Source of the DNA: Kribbella catacumbae DSM 19601
Lineage (GTDB): Bacteria > Actinomycetota > Actinomycetes > Propionibacteriales > Kribbellaceae
Assembly: GCF_000372465.1 (NCBI RefSeq)
Contig: NZ_AQUZ01000023.1
Location: forward strand, 1-64,000
Direction of reading: 5' to 3'
DNA: 64,000 nucleotides
This document shows, one piece after another, positions 1 to 8,065 of the stretch. Positions within the stretch are counted from its first letter, which is position 1; every line of letters begins with the position of its first letter. Below the pieces are notes generated by a model. That model saw only the letters and a list, made by a program, of their open reading frames with translations. It had not been told where the DNA came from and did not search any database. Made by a program: the position numbers and the translations under genes.

Positions 1-1
1 C

Positions 2-274
2 GGCACCATCACCCGCCGTCACACCCGCTGCGGCAAACCCAACTGCGGCTGCCACGCCGACCCGCCACGCATGCACGGCCCCTACTACCAGTGGACACGC
101 AAGATCAACGGCAAGACCGTCACCCGTCGGCTCACCGAACACGAGGCGAACCTGTACGCCGAATGGATCAACAACGACCGGCAGCTACGCGCCCTCATCA
201 CCCAGATGCGCGACATCGCCGCCGAAGCCACCGAACTGATCACCAGACACGACACCAAGGCGGCCGAGGTTTAA
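2..274 (+). CDS. DUF6788 family protein, 5' truncated by window edge
   Basis: The reading frame is open from the first bases and ends at TAA/274. It encodes a Cys-rich stretch (CGKPNCGCH) followed by HGPYYQW and TVTRRLT, which is the signature of the DUF6788 family, small proteins of unknown function commonly found beside insertion-sequence transposases. About 90 residues are visible. The CxxxxCxC..H spacing suggests metal binding, but that is inference. No transposase follows within the window; only the ABC exporter lies downstream, on the other strand, so the partner element, if any, is to the left. Confidence 0.7.
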   Translation, partial: GTITRRHTRCGKPNCGCHADPPRMHGPYYQWTRKINGKTVTRRLTEHEANLYAEWINNDRQLRALITQMRDIAAEATELITRHDTKAAEV

Positions 275-674
275 ACGCAAGCCACAAGGCGCTATCGGTA
301 ACACACCCGCTATCGGTACCCCGCAACCCGGCGGATTGGGCGCCTGGTCGATGCACAAGGTGGCCGAGTGGGGCAAAGGGGGCGAATGATCGAGTGCTGT
401 CGGCCTGGTCCTGGCGAAGACCGGGGATGATCGGGACGCCCACGCGTACCCCTCTTCGGTCGGCAAAGGCTTCCCTCGGTGTGTTGGGGGATCGGGGGAG
501 GGGCGTGCGTGCACGGGTGTCCGTGCCTTCGTCACGACCCCGGACGCGATCCGGGAACGGTACGGCGGCTGGGTGCGGCCGCGGTCGAGCGGCCGGCCAG
601 TTGATTCCGTGGCCGTGTCTGGGGGTCGGCTTCGGTCGCGTGCCTCCCCGAGCGCTTAGCTGACTGGCCGGGCG
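275..674. other. 400-bp gene-free stretch beside the DUF6788 end
   Basis: No convincing gene is seen here. The only structure noted is an 11-bp direct repeat CGCTATCGGTA at 290-300 and 308-318, just behind the DUF6788 stop. Open frames on both strands lack family resemblance and look like high-GC artefacts. A weak AGCGC/GCGCT pair near 655-675 might end the exporter transcript, but it is too short to call. Confidence 0.35.
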
Positions 675-2417
675 CTAGACAGGCTGCGGTGCGATGCGGA
701 GCGCTGCGATCAGGGCCTGGTAGAGGGTGTCGGTGGCGAGCAACTCGTGGTGGGTGCCGTGCGCGCGGACCGATCCGCCTTCCAGGACGATGATCTGGTC
801 AGCGTCGATGACCGTCGACAACCGGTGCGCGATCGTCAGTACTGCGCCTGTGCTGGCGATCCGCGCGATCACCTCGTGGACCGCGGCCTCCGTCAACCCG
901 TCGAGCTGAGCGGTCGCCTCGTCCAGCAACAAGATCTCGGGGTCGCCGACCAGCGCCCGGGCGAGCGCGATCCGCTGCCTCTCGCCGCCGGAGATCACCG
1001 CGGTCGACAGTTGCGTGTCCAGACCCTCGGGGAGCACCCGCACCCGCTCGTCGAGCCGGACCGCCCGAAGCGCGTCCCAAACGGATTCCTCGGCTGCGTC
1101 TTCGTGGGTGTAGAGCAGGTTCTCCCGGAGCGTTCCGGGGACCAGCGGCGTGTCCTGTTCGACGTACACGACTCTCTTGCGGAGATCCTCCAGCGACCAG
1201 TCCTGCAGCGGTACGCCGTCCAGGATGAGCTGGCCGCTGTCCGGGTTCAGGAAGCGCAGGAGCAGCGAGAAGATCGTCGTCTTGCCGGCCCCTGACGGAC
1301 CGACGATCGCGGTATGACCGATCCGTGGGATCTCCAGGTTCACGGCGTGGATCGCCGGTGCCGCGCCCGGTGCGTAGCGGGCCGTGACGTTCTCGAACAC
1401 CAACGCCGAGTCGCTTAGCGAGCCGGTGGACGTTCGCAGTACGGCACCTTCGCTGGCCGGCTCGAGCTCCAGAGCGTCGATCTCCCGGATGCGAGCCGCT
1501 GCGGCGATTCCCGCCTGCAACCCGCCGACAGTCGTGGCGAGACTCGATACCGGCTCCATCAACTGGAACGCGTAGAGCAGGAACGCGACCAACGCCGAGA
1601 CGGTCAGCAACCCTTCGCTGACCCGGTACGCGCCGAGTCCGAGGATCAGCATGATCGCCAGCCCGACGCCGAAGCCCGCGATCGTGAACGCCACGGCCTG
1701 GAACCGGACCGCGCGAATGCTCTGCCGCGCGGACTCGGTCGCCTCGACGATCACCCGCTCGCTCTCGCGGTGCTCCGCACGGCTTGCCTTCACCGTCCGG
1801 ATCGCTCTCAACGCACCTTCCAGTACGCCGCCCAGCCGGCCGACCGCACCCTGAGCTTGCTGCTGGGCCTTCGCCATCGGCGGCATCAGCAGCCCGACGA
1901 TCACGCCGACCACGGCCAGCGCCGCGAGGGTAGTGGCCAGCAGCACTCCGTCCAGCGTGGCCATCAGGATCAGTGCGCCGGCCAGGCCGATCACGCTGTT
2001 CACCAGTTCGACCAGGCTGGACGCGGCCGCCTCGCGCAGCAGGACGGTGTCGGAGGTGACGCGGGTGACGAGCTCGCCGGGGGAGCGGGTGGCCAGCTCG
2101 CCGATACGGACCCGGAACAGTCGCCGCACCATCGAGCTGCGGGCCTCCAGAACGACGCGCTCGCCCATTCGCCCGAGCACGATCCACTGGATCAGGCCCA
2201 GGCCCGAACCGGCGACCAGCAACACGATCAGCAGGGTCACCGCGGGCGCGATCGACGCCGACGACGCGAGTCCGTCGAGCACCGACTTGGTCACCAACGG
2301 GGTCGCGAGGGAGGCGCCGGTCGTGCCGAGTCCGAGCAGCAGGCCGAGCGCCAGCGTTCGCCGGTGGGGACGGACGAAGGTCCACAACATCCGTAGGTTC
2401 TGCCAGCGGCCGGTCAT
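675..2417 (-). CDS. ABC exporter, fused membrane and ATPase domains (multidrug/lipid type)
   Basis: A 580-residue half-transporter. The N-terminal ~310 residues are a six-helix exporter membrane domain. The ATPase domain carries Walker A GPSGAGKTT (about residue 371), signature SGGERQR (about 475), Walker B LLLDEAT and the H-loop IAHRLS. The start at 2417 is chosen because GGGGAGGA lies just upstream; longer in-frame starts reach into the operator region. As a half-size transporter it should work as a dimer in the plasma membrane and extrude an unknown hydrophobic compound. It is divergent from a TetR gene 102 bp away, the classic layout of a drug-responsive pump and its repressor. Confidence 0.9.
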   Translation of the reverse strand: MTGRWQNLRMLWTFVRPHRRTLALGLLLGLGTTGASLATPLVTKSVLDGLASSASIAPAVTLLIVLLVAGSGLGLIQWIVLGRMGERVVLEARSSMVRRLFRVRIGELATRSPGELVTRVTSDTVLLREAAASSLVELVNSVIGLAGALILMATLDGVLLATTLAALAVVGVIVGLLMPPMAKAQQQAQGAVGRLGGVLEGALRAIRTVKASRAEHRESERVIVEATESARQSIRAVRFQAVAFTIAGFGVGLAIMLILGLGAYRVSEGLLTVSALVAFLLYAFQLMEPVSSLATTVGGLQAGIAAAARIREIDALELEPASEGAVLRTSTGSLSDSALVFENVTARYAPGAAPAIHAVNLEIPRIGHTAIVGPSGAGKTTIFSLLLRFLNPDSGQLILDGVPLQDWSLEDLRKRVVYVEQDTPLVPGTLRENLLYTHEDAAEESVWDALRAVRLDERVRVLPEGLDTQLSTAVISGGERQRIALARALVGDPEILLLDEATAQLDGLTEAAVHEVIARIASTGAVLTIAHRLSTVIDADQIIVLEGGSVRAHGTHHELLATDTLYQALIAALRIAPQPV

Positions 2418-2459
2418 CCGGTCCTCCCCAAGGTTTGACTGAGTCACCAAGGTAACAGA

Positions 2460-2479
2460 ATGGGACAACAGTGTCCTAT
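2460..2479. promoter_or_regulatory. Likely TetR operator between exporter and tetR
   Basis: An imperfect 20-bp palindrome centred on GGACA-ACAG-TGTCC (2463-2476), extended by AT...AT with one mismatch pair. It lies in the only intergenic space between the two divergent genes, next to an AT-rich TATTATTAAT, where a TetR dimer could block both promoters. Function is inferred from position and symmetry. Confidence 0.55.
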
Positions 2480-2518
2480 TATTAATCAGCACCGCCCTAT
2501 CGAGGTAAGGTCTGGGCC

Positions 2519-3118
2519 ATGACTGACACGGTCGAGTCGGGGAGCCGGAGCCGGACCCGCAGAGCGATCCTGGACGCCGCGGTGGTCGTCTTCAGCCAGC
2601 GACGAACCGCCTCGCTGGGCGACGTCGCGGCCGAGGCGGGCGTCGCGCGCAGTACGTTGCACCGGTACTTCGCCGACCGGGCCGAGTTGGTTCACGCGCT
2701 CGCCGCGGACGTCCTGGTCGCGGTGGAGAAGACGATCGATGACTCCGCCCTCGACCAGGGCACGCCCCGCGAGGCGCTGCACCGGCTGGCCGCCGGGTAC
2801 TTCGAACTCGGGCCGCGGATCTTCTTCCTGTACAACGAGCCGAGCTTCAACGCACCGGAGCCGGACGAGCGGGTGAAAGGCTTCTTCCAGAAGCTGGAAG
2901 CGAGCGGCAAGCCCATCGAGGCGCTGATCGAGCGGGGTCACCGCGAGGGGGTCTTCGCGACATCGTTGTCGGCGGACTGGATCATCCGGATGTTCTGGTG
3001 GATGGTCTACATCGGCTGGGAAGCCGTCGACGAGGGCGCGCTGCCGCGGTTGTCGGCGCCCGCCACGATCCTCCAGACCATCGAGCACGGCATCCTCGCC
3101 CCGGGGAGTTCGTCGTGA
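2519..3118 (+). CDS. TetR/AcrR family transcriptional regulator
   Basis: A 199-residue TetR-type regulator. Residues about 9-55 form the DNA-binding domain (RRAILDAA, then ASLGDVAAEAGVARSTLHRYF); the C-terminal helices form a ligand-binding domain of unknown specificity. It is divergent from the ABC exporter at 675-2417, so it most likely represses that pump and itself through the palindrome at 2460-2479. Its stop overlaps the GTG start of the following ECF sigma gene (GTGA), so the two are translationally coupled. Confidence 0.9.
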   Translation: MTDTVESGSRSRTRRAILDAAVVVFSQRRTASLGDVAAEAGVARSTLHRYFADRAELVHALAADVLVAVEKTIDDSALDQGTPREALHRLAAGYFELGPRIFFLYNEPSFNAPEPDERVKGFFQKLEASGKPIEALIERGHREGVFATSLSADWIIRMFWWMVYIGWEAVDEGALPRLSAPATILQTIEHGILAPGSSS

Positions 3119-4362
3119 GCGCGGGGGAGCAGGTCGAGGGCCTGCTGCGGGAGTTGACGCCGCAGGTGCTGGGGTTTCTGGCTCGGCGGCATGGGCAGTT
3201 CGATCTGTGCGAGGACGCGGTACAGGAGGCGTTGCTGGCGGCCGCGACGCAGTGGCCGACGGACGGCGTACCGGCGAATCCTCGGGGGTGGCTGATCACG
3301 GTCGCCACTCGGAAGCTCACCGACCTGTTTCGGAGTGAGAGTGCGCGGCGGCGGCGCGAGGACTCGGTGGCGGCGATGGCCGGGCCTGATGTCGCGCCCG
3401 GTGCGGACGCGGATCAGCCGCCGGAATCCGATGACACCCTGACTTTGCTCTTCCTGTGTTGCCATCCAGCCGTCACGCCGGCCTCGCAGGTCGCGCTGAC
3501 GTTGCGCGCGGTCGGCGGTTTGACGACGGCCGAGATCGCCAAGGCGTTCATGGTGCCGGAGGCAACGATGGCGCCGCGGATCAGCCGGGCGAAGAAGAGC
3601 ATCAAGGCGGCCGGCAGCCGGTTCGTGCTGCCGCCCGAGGAGGAGCGCGCGGATCGCCTGCGCGTCGTCCTCCAGGTGCTTTACCTGATTTTCAACGAGG
3701 GTTACACAGCGAGTTCTGGTCCCGACCTGCAGCGGGTCGAGCTGACCGCCGAGGCGATCCGGCTGGCTCGTCTCCTCTACCAACTGCTGCCGGATGAGGG
3801 TGAGGTCGCGGGCTTGCTGGCGCTCATGCTGCTCACGGACTCGCGGCGCGCGGCGCGGACCGAGGCCGATGGCAGCCTGATCCCGATCGACGAGCAGGAC
3901 CGCAGCCTGTGGTTGCGCGAGCCGATCGAGGAAGGTTGCGCGCTCATCTTGCGGACGCTGGCGCACGGCCGGGTCGGTTCGTACCAGTTGCAGGCCGCCA
4001 TCGCCGCCGTCCACTCCGAGGCGCCGAGCGCGGACGAGACCGACTGGCAGCAGATCCTGGCGCTCTACCTGTTGCTGGAGAAGGTCGCGCCCAACCCGAT
4101 GGTGACGCTCAACCGTGCGATCGCACTGGCGCAGGTCGAGGGCCCGCGGGCCGGGCTGGACCTGCTCGCCACCCTCGACGGCGACAATCGGCTGGCGGAC
4201 AACCACCGGCTGGACGCAGTGCGGGCGCATCTCCTTGAGCGCATCGGTGACTTTCCTGCGGCTCGCGAGCACTACCTGGCCGCGGCGCGCCTCACGACCT
4301 CTTTGCCCGAGCAGCGGTACCTCGTGGCGAAGGCGGATGGTGTGCGGACCGACAGGACATAG
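3115..4362 (+). CDS. ECF-type RNA polymerase sigma factor with DUF6596/TPR-like tail (ECF42-like)
   Basis: A 415-residue protein starting at GTG 3115, preceded by GGGGAG and overlapping the tetR stop. Region 2 is near residues 15-80 (DLCEDAVQEALLAA), region 4 near 125-165 (LTTAEIAKAFMVPEATMAPRISRAK), followed by the long DUF6596 and TPR-like extension (YLIFNEGYTAS, LLALMLL, NRAIALAQ) typical of ECF42 sigma factors. This group normally sits beside a YCII/DGPF gene and needs its C-terminal tail for activity. Here the neighbour is tetR instead, an atypical context. A complete ECF42 pair exists at 60460-62076. Confidence 0.88.
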   Translation: MSAGEQVEGLLRELTPQVLGFLARRHGQFDLCEDAVQEALLAAATQWPTDGVPANPRGWLITVATRKLTDLFRSESARRRREDSVAAMAGPDVAPGADADQPPESDDTLTLLFLCCHPAVTPASQVALTLRAVGGLTTAEIAKAFMVPEATMAPRISRAKKSIKAAGSRFVLPPEEERADRLRVVLQVLYLIFNEGYTASSGPDLQRVELTAEAIRLARLLYQLLPDEGEVAGLLALMLLTDSRRAARTEADGSLIPIDEQDRSLWLREPIEEGCALILRTLAHGRVGSYQLQAAIAAVHSEAPSADETDWQQILALYLLLEKVAPNPMVTLNRAIALAQVEGPRAGLDLLATLDGDNRLADNHRLDAVRAHLLERIGDFPAAREHYLAAARLTTSLPEQRYLVAKADGVRTDRT

Positions 4363-4473
4363 CGCCGCGGAGGTAGAGCGGTTGAGCCTGGGGCGGCCGC
4401 CGGTGTACGGCGTATCAGGGTGCACTACCTGTCCGTCGGGACGGGTAGGCGAGGTGGGCTGCGTGACTTGAGT

Positions 4474-4490
4474 TGTAACTTCGGTTTACA
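4474..4490. promoter_or_regulatory. Inverted repeat in front of the acyl-CoA dehydrogenase pair
   Basis: TGTAA-N7-TTACA, ending 8 bases before the start codon at 4499. The arms are perfect and lie where a repressor would cover a promoter or a leaderless start. It resembles operators of TetR-type fatty-acid or sterol regulators in shape but does not match the KstR consensus spacing. No regulator gene lies adjacent. Confidence 0.4.
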
Positions 4491-4498
4491 GTGGCCGC

Positions 4499-5827
4499 AT
4501 GGTGATCCAGCAGCAGCATCCGAAGCCCAGCCGGCGGCGGGACCCGATCGGCGTCGGGGTCGCGCTGCTGAACCGGCTGGCGAAGTCGCGGGCGATCGAC
4601 CGGCTGGGATGGCGCAAGCAGACCGAGCGGGTCGTCTTCGAGGCGACCAAGACCGGATTCCGGACGGCCGGGGCGCTGTCGCGGAGCTTCACCGCGGCGA
4701 GCAAGCTGACGAAGCCGTCGCGGCTGCCCGCGGCCAAGGGCACCGGGCGGTTCGACCTGACCCCGACCGAGGACCAGCAGATGGTCGTTGGCGTCGTCAC
4801 GGAATACGCCGCCGAGGTACTGCGGCCCGCTGCGGCCGACGCGGATGCGGCCGGTGCTACGGATCCGAAGGTGCTCGCGCAGTCGGCTGAGCTCGGGTTG
4901 AGCCTGATCGAAGTACCGGAGGAGCTCGGCGGGATCGTGACTGAGCGGTCGGCGATGACCGGGGTACTGATCGCCGAAGCGATGGCTCATGGGGATATGG
5001 GGCAGGCGGTCGCATGTCTGGCGCCGGCCGCGGTCAGTACGGCGATCTCGTTGTGGGGTGATGAGACGCAGCAGGCGACGTACTTGCCTGCGTTCACAGG
5101 GGATTCGGTGCCGGCTGCCGCGCTGGCTATTGTCGAGCCTCGGCCGCTCTTCGATCCCTTCACCTTGAAAACCAGGGCGACTCGGCAACGAAGTGGCCAT
5201 CTGCTCAACGGGGTCAAGTCGTTGGTACCGCGTGGCGCTGAGGCCGAGGTGTTCGTGATCGCCGCTCAGCTCGAGGATCAGGGACCGGCCTTGTTCCTGG
5301 TGGAGTCCGGGCATCCGGGCGTGACGATCGAGGCCGAGCCGTCGATGGGCCTGCGGGCGGCGTCGCTCAGCCGGGTGCTGCTGGACGACGTACCGGCTGT
5401 GCAGTTGGGGACCCTCGAGGACTATGCCGAGTGTGTCCGGCTGTCGCGGCTGGGGTGGTGTGCACTCTCCCTCGGTACTGCGAAGGCGGTGCTCGACTAC
5501 GTCACGCCGTACGTGAACGAGCGAACGGCCTTTGGGGAGCCGATCAGCCATCGGCAGTCGGTGGCGTTCATGGTCGCCAACATCGCGATCGAGCTGGAGG
5601 GGATGCGGCTCGTGACGTACCGGGCCGGATCGCGTGCTGAGCAAGGGCTTCCGTTCGCGCGGGAGGTCGCGTTGGCGCGGCGGTTGTGCACCGAGAAGGG
5701 GATGCAGATCGGGACGGATGGCGTGCAGTTGCTCGGCGGGCACGGGTTTGTGAAGGAGCATCCGGTGGAGCGGTGGTATCGCGACTTGCGGGCCATCGGC
5801 GTGATGGAAGGTGCGGTGCTGGTCTGA
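4499..5827 (+). CDS. Acyl-CoA dehydrogenase, N-terminally extended
   Basis: A 442-residue flavoprotein of the acyl-CoA dehydrogenase family (alpha,beta-desaturation of acyl-CoA). The first ~85 residues are a basic extension before the usual N-terminal helical domain (TPTEDQQMVVGVV). The C-terminal part has NERTAFGEPISHRQSVAFMVA and QLLGGHGFVKEHPVERWYRDLRA. The probable catalytic Glu is in VMEGA, after which the protein ends within a few residues. The stop overlaps the next start (TGATG), so the two dehydrogenases are coupled and may form a hetero-oligomer, as known for paired mycobacterial FadE proteins. Substrate unknown. Confidence 0.87.
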   Translation: MVIQQQHPKPSRRRDPIGVGVALLNRLAKSRAIDRLGWRKQTERVVFEATKTGFRTAGALSRSFTAASKLTKPSRLPAAKGTGRFDLTPTEDQQMVVGVVTEYAAEVLRPAAADADAAGATDPKVLAQSAELGLSLIEVPEELGGIVTERSAMTGVLIAEAMAHGDMGQAVACLAPAAVSTAISLWGDETQQATYLPAFTGDSVPAAALAIVEPRPLFDPFTLKTRATRQRSGHLLNGVKSLVPRGAEAEVFVIAAQLEDQGPALFLVESGHPGVTIEAEPSMGLRAASLSRVLLDDVPAVQLGTLEDYAECVRLSRLGWCALSLGTAKAVLDYVTPYVNERTAFGEPISHRQSVAFMVANIAIELEGMRLVTYRAGSRAEQGLPFAREVALARRLCTEKGMQIGTDGVQLLGGHGFVKEHPVERWYRDLRAIGVMEGAVLV

Positions 5828-7041
5828 TGATCAACCTCGAGACCCCGCGGAAGTTCCGCGCGTTCATCCATCAGGCCCACCAGGTCGCTGCCGAGATGCT
5901 GCGGCCGAATTCACGTCAGTACGACCTTGCCGAACATGCCTATCCCAAGGAACTCGACATGCTCGCGGCGATGGTGGACGGCTTGGGTGCGTCCGGGACC
6001 GGCTCAGGCGCGGGGGCGGGCGGCGTACGGCGTACTGACGCGGCCGAGGACGACGGCAAGGTGAAGAACGGGTCCAATCTGTCGTCGGCGCTTTCCGTCA
6101 TGGAGATGTGCTGGGGTGATGTCGGGCTGTTGTTGTCGATGCCGAGGCAGGGGCTGGGGAACTCGGCGATCGCCTCGGTGGCGTCGGATGAGCAGCTGCG
6201 GCGGTTCGACGGAGTGTGGGCGGGGATGGCGATCACCGAGCCTGGGTGCGGTTCGGATTCGGCGAACATCCAGACGACGGCGCGGCTCGATGGCGACGAC
6301 TATGTGATCAACGGCGAGAAGATCTTCGTGACCGCGGGCGGCCGTTGCGACGCGGTGGTCGTGTGGGCGACGCTGGACAAGGGCCTCGGCCGGACAGCGA
6401 TCAAGTCGTTCGTCGTCTTCAAGGACACGCCGGGGATGACGGTCGAGCGGCTCGAACACAAGCTCGGCATCCGCTCGTCGGACACCGCCACGATCCGCTT
6501 CGAGAACTGCCGGGTGCCCGCGTCGAACCTGCTCGGCACGCCGGAGATCGACGCGGACAAAGGCTTTGCGGGTGTCATGCAGACCTTCGACAACACCCGC
6601 CCGCTCGTTGCCGCGATGGCGGTCGGCTGTGCCCGGGCGTCGCTGGAGGTCACGCGAGAGCTGCTGTCCGAGGCGGGCGTCGAGGTCGACTACGACCGGC
6701 CGGTCCACCTACAGCCCGCTGCTGCGGCGTCGTACCTGCAAATGGAGGCCGACTGGGAAGCCGCCTACCTGCTGACCCTGCAGGCCGCCTGGATGGCCGA
6801 CAACTCCGAACCCAACTCCCTCCAAGCCTCCATGGCCAAGGCCAAAGCCGGCCGGGTGGGCAACGACATCACCCTCCGCTGCGTAGAACTAGCCGGCAGC
6901 CTCGGCTACTCCGAACACCACCTCCTGGAAAAGTGGGCCCGAGACTCCAAAATCCTCGACATCTTCGAGGGGACTCAGCAGATCCAGCAACTAATCGTCG
7001 CCCGCAGGTTGCTGGGAAAGACGTCCGCGGAGCTCAAATAG
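5827..7041 (+). CDS. Acyl-CoA dehydrogenase, second of a coupled pair
   Basis: A 404-residue acyl-CoA dehydrogenase. The start at 5827 shares bases with the previous stop. Visible family features are AITEPGCGSDSANIQTTA (FAD/substrate loop), NGEKIFVTAGG, and ILDIFEGTQQIQQLIVARRLLG at the C-terminus with the catalytic Glu in FEGT. It has an Ala/Gly-rich insert near residues 57-65. It is co-expressed with the gene at 4499, probably in lipid or sterol side-chain beta-oxidation; the exact pathway cannot be told from the sequence. Confidence 0.9.
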   Translation: MINLETPRKFRAFIHQAHQVAAEMLRPNSRQYDLAEHAYPKELDMLAAMVDGLGASGTGSGAGAGGVRRTDAAEDDGKVKNGSNLSSALSVMEMCWGDVGLLLSMPRQGLGNSAIASVASDEQLRRFDGVWAGMAITEPGCGSDSANIQTTARLDGDDYVINGEKIFVTAGGRCDAVVVWATLDKGLGRTAIKSFVVFKDTPGMTVERLEHKLGIRSSDTATIRFENCRVPASNLLGTPEIDADKGFAGVMQTFDNTRPLVAAMAVGCARASLEVTRELLSEAGVEVDYDRPVHLQPAAAASYLQMEADWEAAYLLTLQAAWMADNSEPNSLQASMAKAKAGRVGNDITLRCVELAGSLGYSEHHLLEKWARDSKILDIFEGTQQIQQLIVARRLLGKTSAELK

Positions 7042-7112
7042 CCTTACTGGAAAGGGTTCTGCGAGTTTGTCGCTGTAAGGTCGGCGCGTCCCGAGAGGTT
7101 GTCACCCCGGCC

Positions 7113-7364
7113 TCAGGCGGCAGTGGACTTCTCGCTACTCCGTCCCTGCTCCGTCAGCCGCGCGGCAAGGCGCTCGAGTCGACGGTCCACCGCCTGCATT
7201 GCGCGGTCGTAGGACGACGGGAGCATGTGGGTATACATCTGTAGCGTGAACCCCGGGTCATAGTGACCGAGGTACTCGGAGAGTTCTTTGATGTTGGCAC
7301 CGTCCGCCAGGGTGATGCTGGCGAAGTAGTGCCGCAACGCGTGCAGACCCGGAGGTCGGTCTGC
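7113..7364 (-). pseudogene. C-terminal relic of a tyrosine recombinase/integrase
   Basis: The minus strand encodes PPGLHALRHYFAS, then IKELSEYLGHYDPGFTLQMYTHM, the HxxR-containing catalytic core end of actinobacterial phage or ICE integrases, including the final Tyr. About 80 residues are left; upstream of PPG the resemblance stops and a glycosidase relic on the other strand begins. The catalytic Arg I and the N-terminal domains are missing, so it cannot recombine. Confidence 0.75.
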
Positions 7365-7370
7365 ACCTGC

Positions 7371-8030
7371 CGCCGGGAGTTGACGGGTTCGCCGCGATCG
7401 ACAACCTGACCGCGGAGCAGATCACCGCGCCGAGAACCACCCGCTACGAAGCCGAGTCGCCTGAGCGGGGCCGAGGTGCACTCGGGTGGCTCCGCGTCGA
7501 ACGGCAGCTACGTGGGCGGTATCGATGACGCGGGCAACTATGTGCAGTTCACCGTGAACGCGCCGGCCGCGGGGGAGTACCGGGCGAACGTCAACTTCGC
7601 CAACGCCACGTCCGGCCGGAGTACGTTGGCCCTCGCCGTCAACTGCAGCTCGCGCGCCAACGTGTCGTTCCCGCGGACCGAGGCATGGGGCAGCTTCTCA
7701 CGAAACACATCGTGAGTGTCCCGGTCGCGCTGAACGCCGGCTCCAACACGATTCGGTTGTCGAAGCCCGCCAATGGGGGCTATGTGCAACTGGATGCGCT
7801 CGATCTCTCCCTGGCACCGGCGCCGGTGTACGTGGCGATCAGTCCGGTCGCCGTACCGAATGCGGGGTTCGAGAGCAACGGCGCCACCCAGACGCCGGAT
7901 TCGTGGTCGACCTAGGCGGGAGCCGGGGGGACGAGTGCGGACGCCGACTTTGTGGAGGCGGGCGGGTTCGACGGTGGCTACCGGCTGACGCACGCCAATG
8001 GTTCGCAGTACGAGGTGTGGCCGTGTTCGG
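7371..8030 (+). pseudogene. Relic of a secreted carbohydrate-active enzyme with CBM6/35-like module
   Basis: Spliced across frames, the + strand reads RYEAES, then LSGAEVHSGGSASNGSYVGG, NYVQFTVNAPAAGEYRANVNFANA, KHIVSVPVALNAGSNTIRL and YVQLDALDLSLAP: a CBM6/35-type beta-sandwich. A second module begins VPNAGFESNG. At least three lesions are visible: a frameshift after RYEAES (about 7460), another near 7700, and an in-frame TAG at 7913-7915 where a Trp is expected (SWST-stop-AGAGG); homology fades by about 8030. It is the decayed tail of an extracellular glycosidase whose catalytic domain is gone. Confidence 0.72.
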
Positions 8031-8065
8031 TCCGCGGTCTGGCTGGGGGAGCAGGACGCAGGACA

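Noticed and set aside
290..318. Two 11-bp direct repeats as a CRISPR or att signal
   Set aside because: Only two short copies with an 7-bp spacer; not array-like, and no integrase or cas gene nearby. Noted as a repeat only.
3007..4425. Minus-strand open frame of 472 codons opposite the ECF sigma gene
   Set aside because: Low-complexity basic translation; the sigma gene on the + strand shows clear motifs and a coupled start.
4415..5761. Minus-strand open frame of 448 codons
   Set aside because: Shadow of the acyl-CoA dehydrogenase; no conserved motifs.
7042..7112. Attachment site beside the integrase relic
   Set aside because: CCTTAC and GTAAGG near 7043 and 7076 pair, but six-base arms are too short and no tRNA gene or second copy was found.
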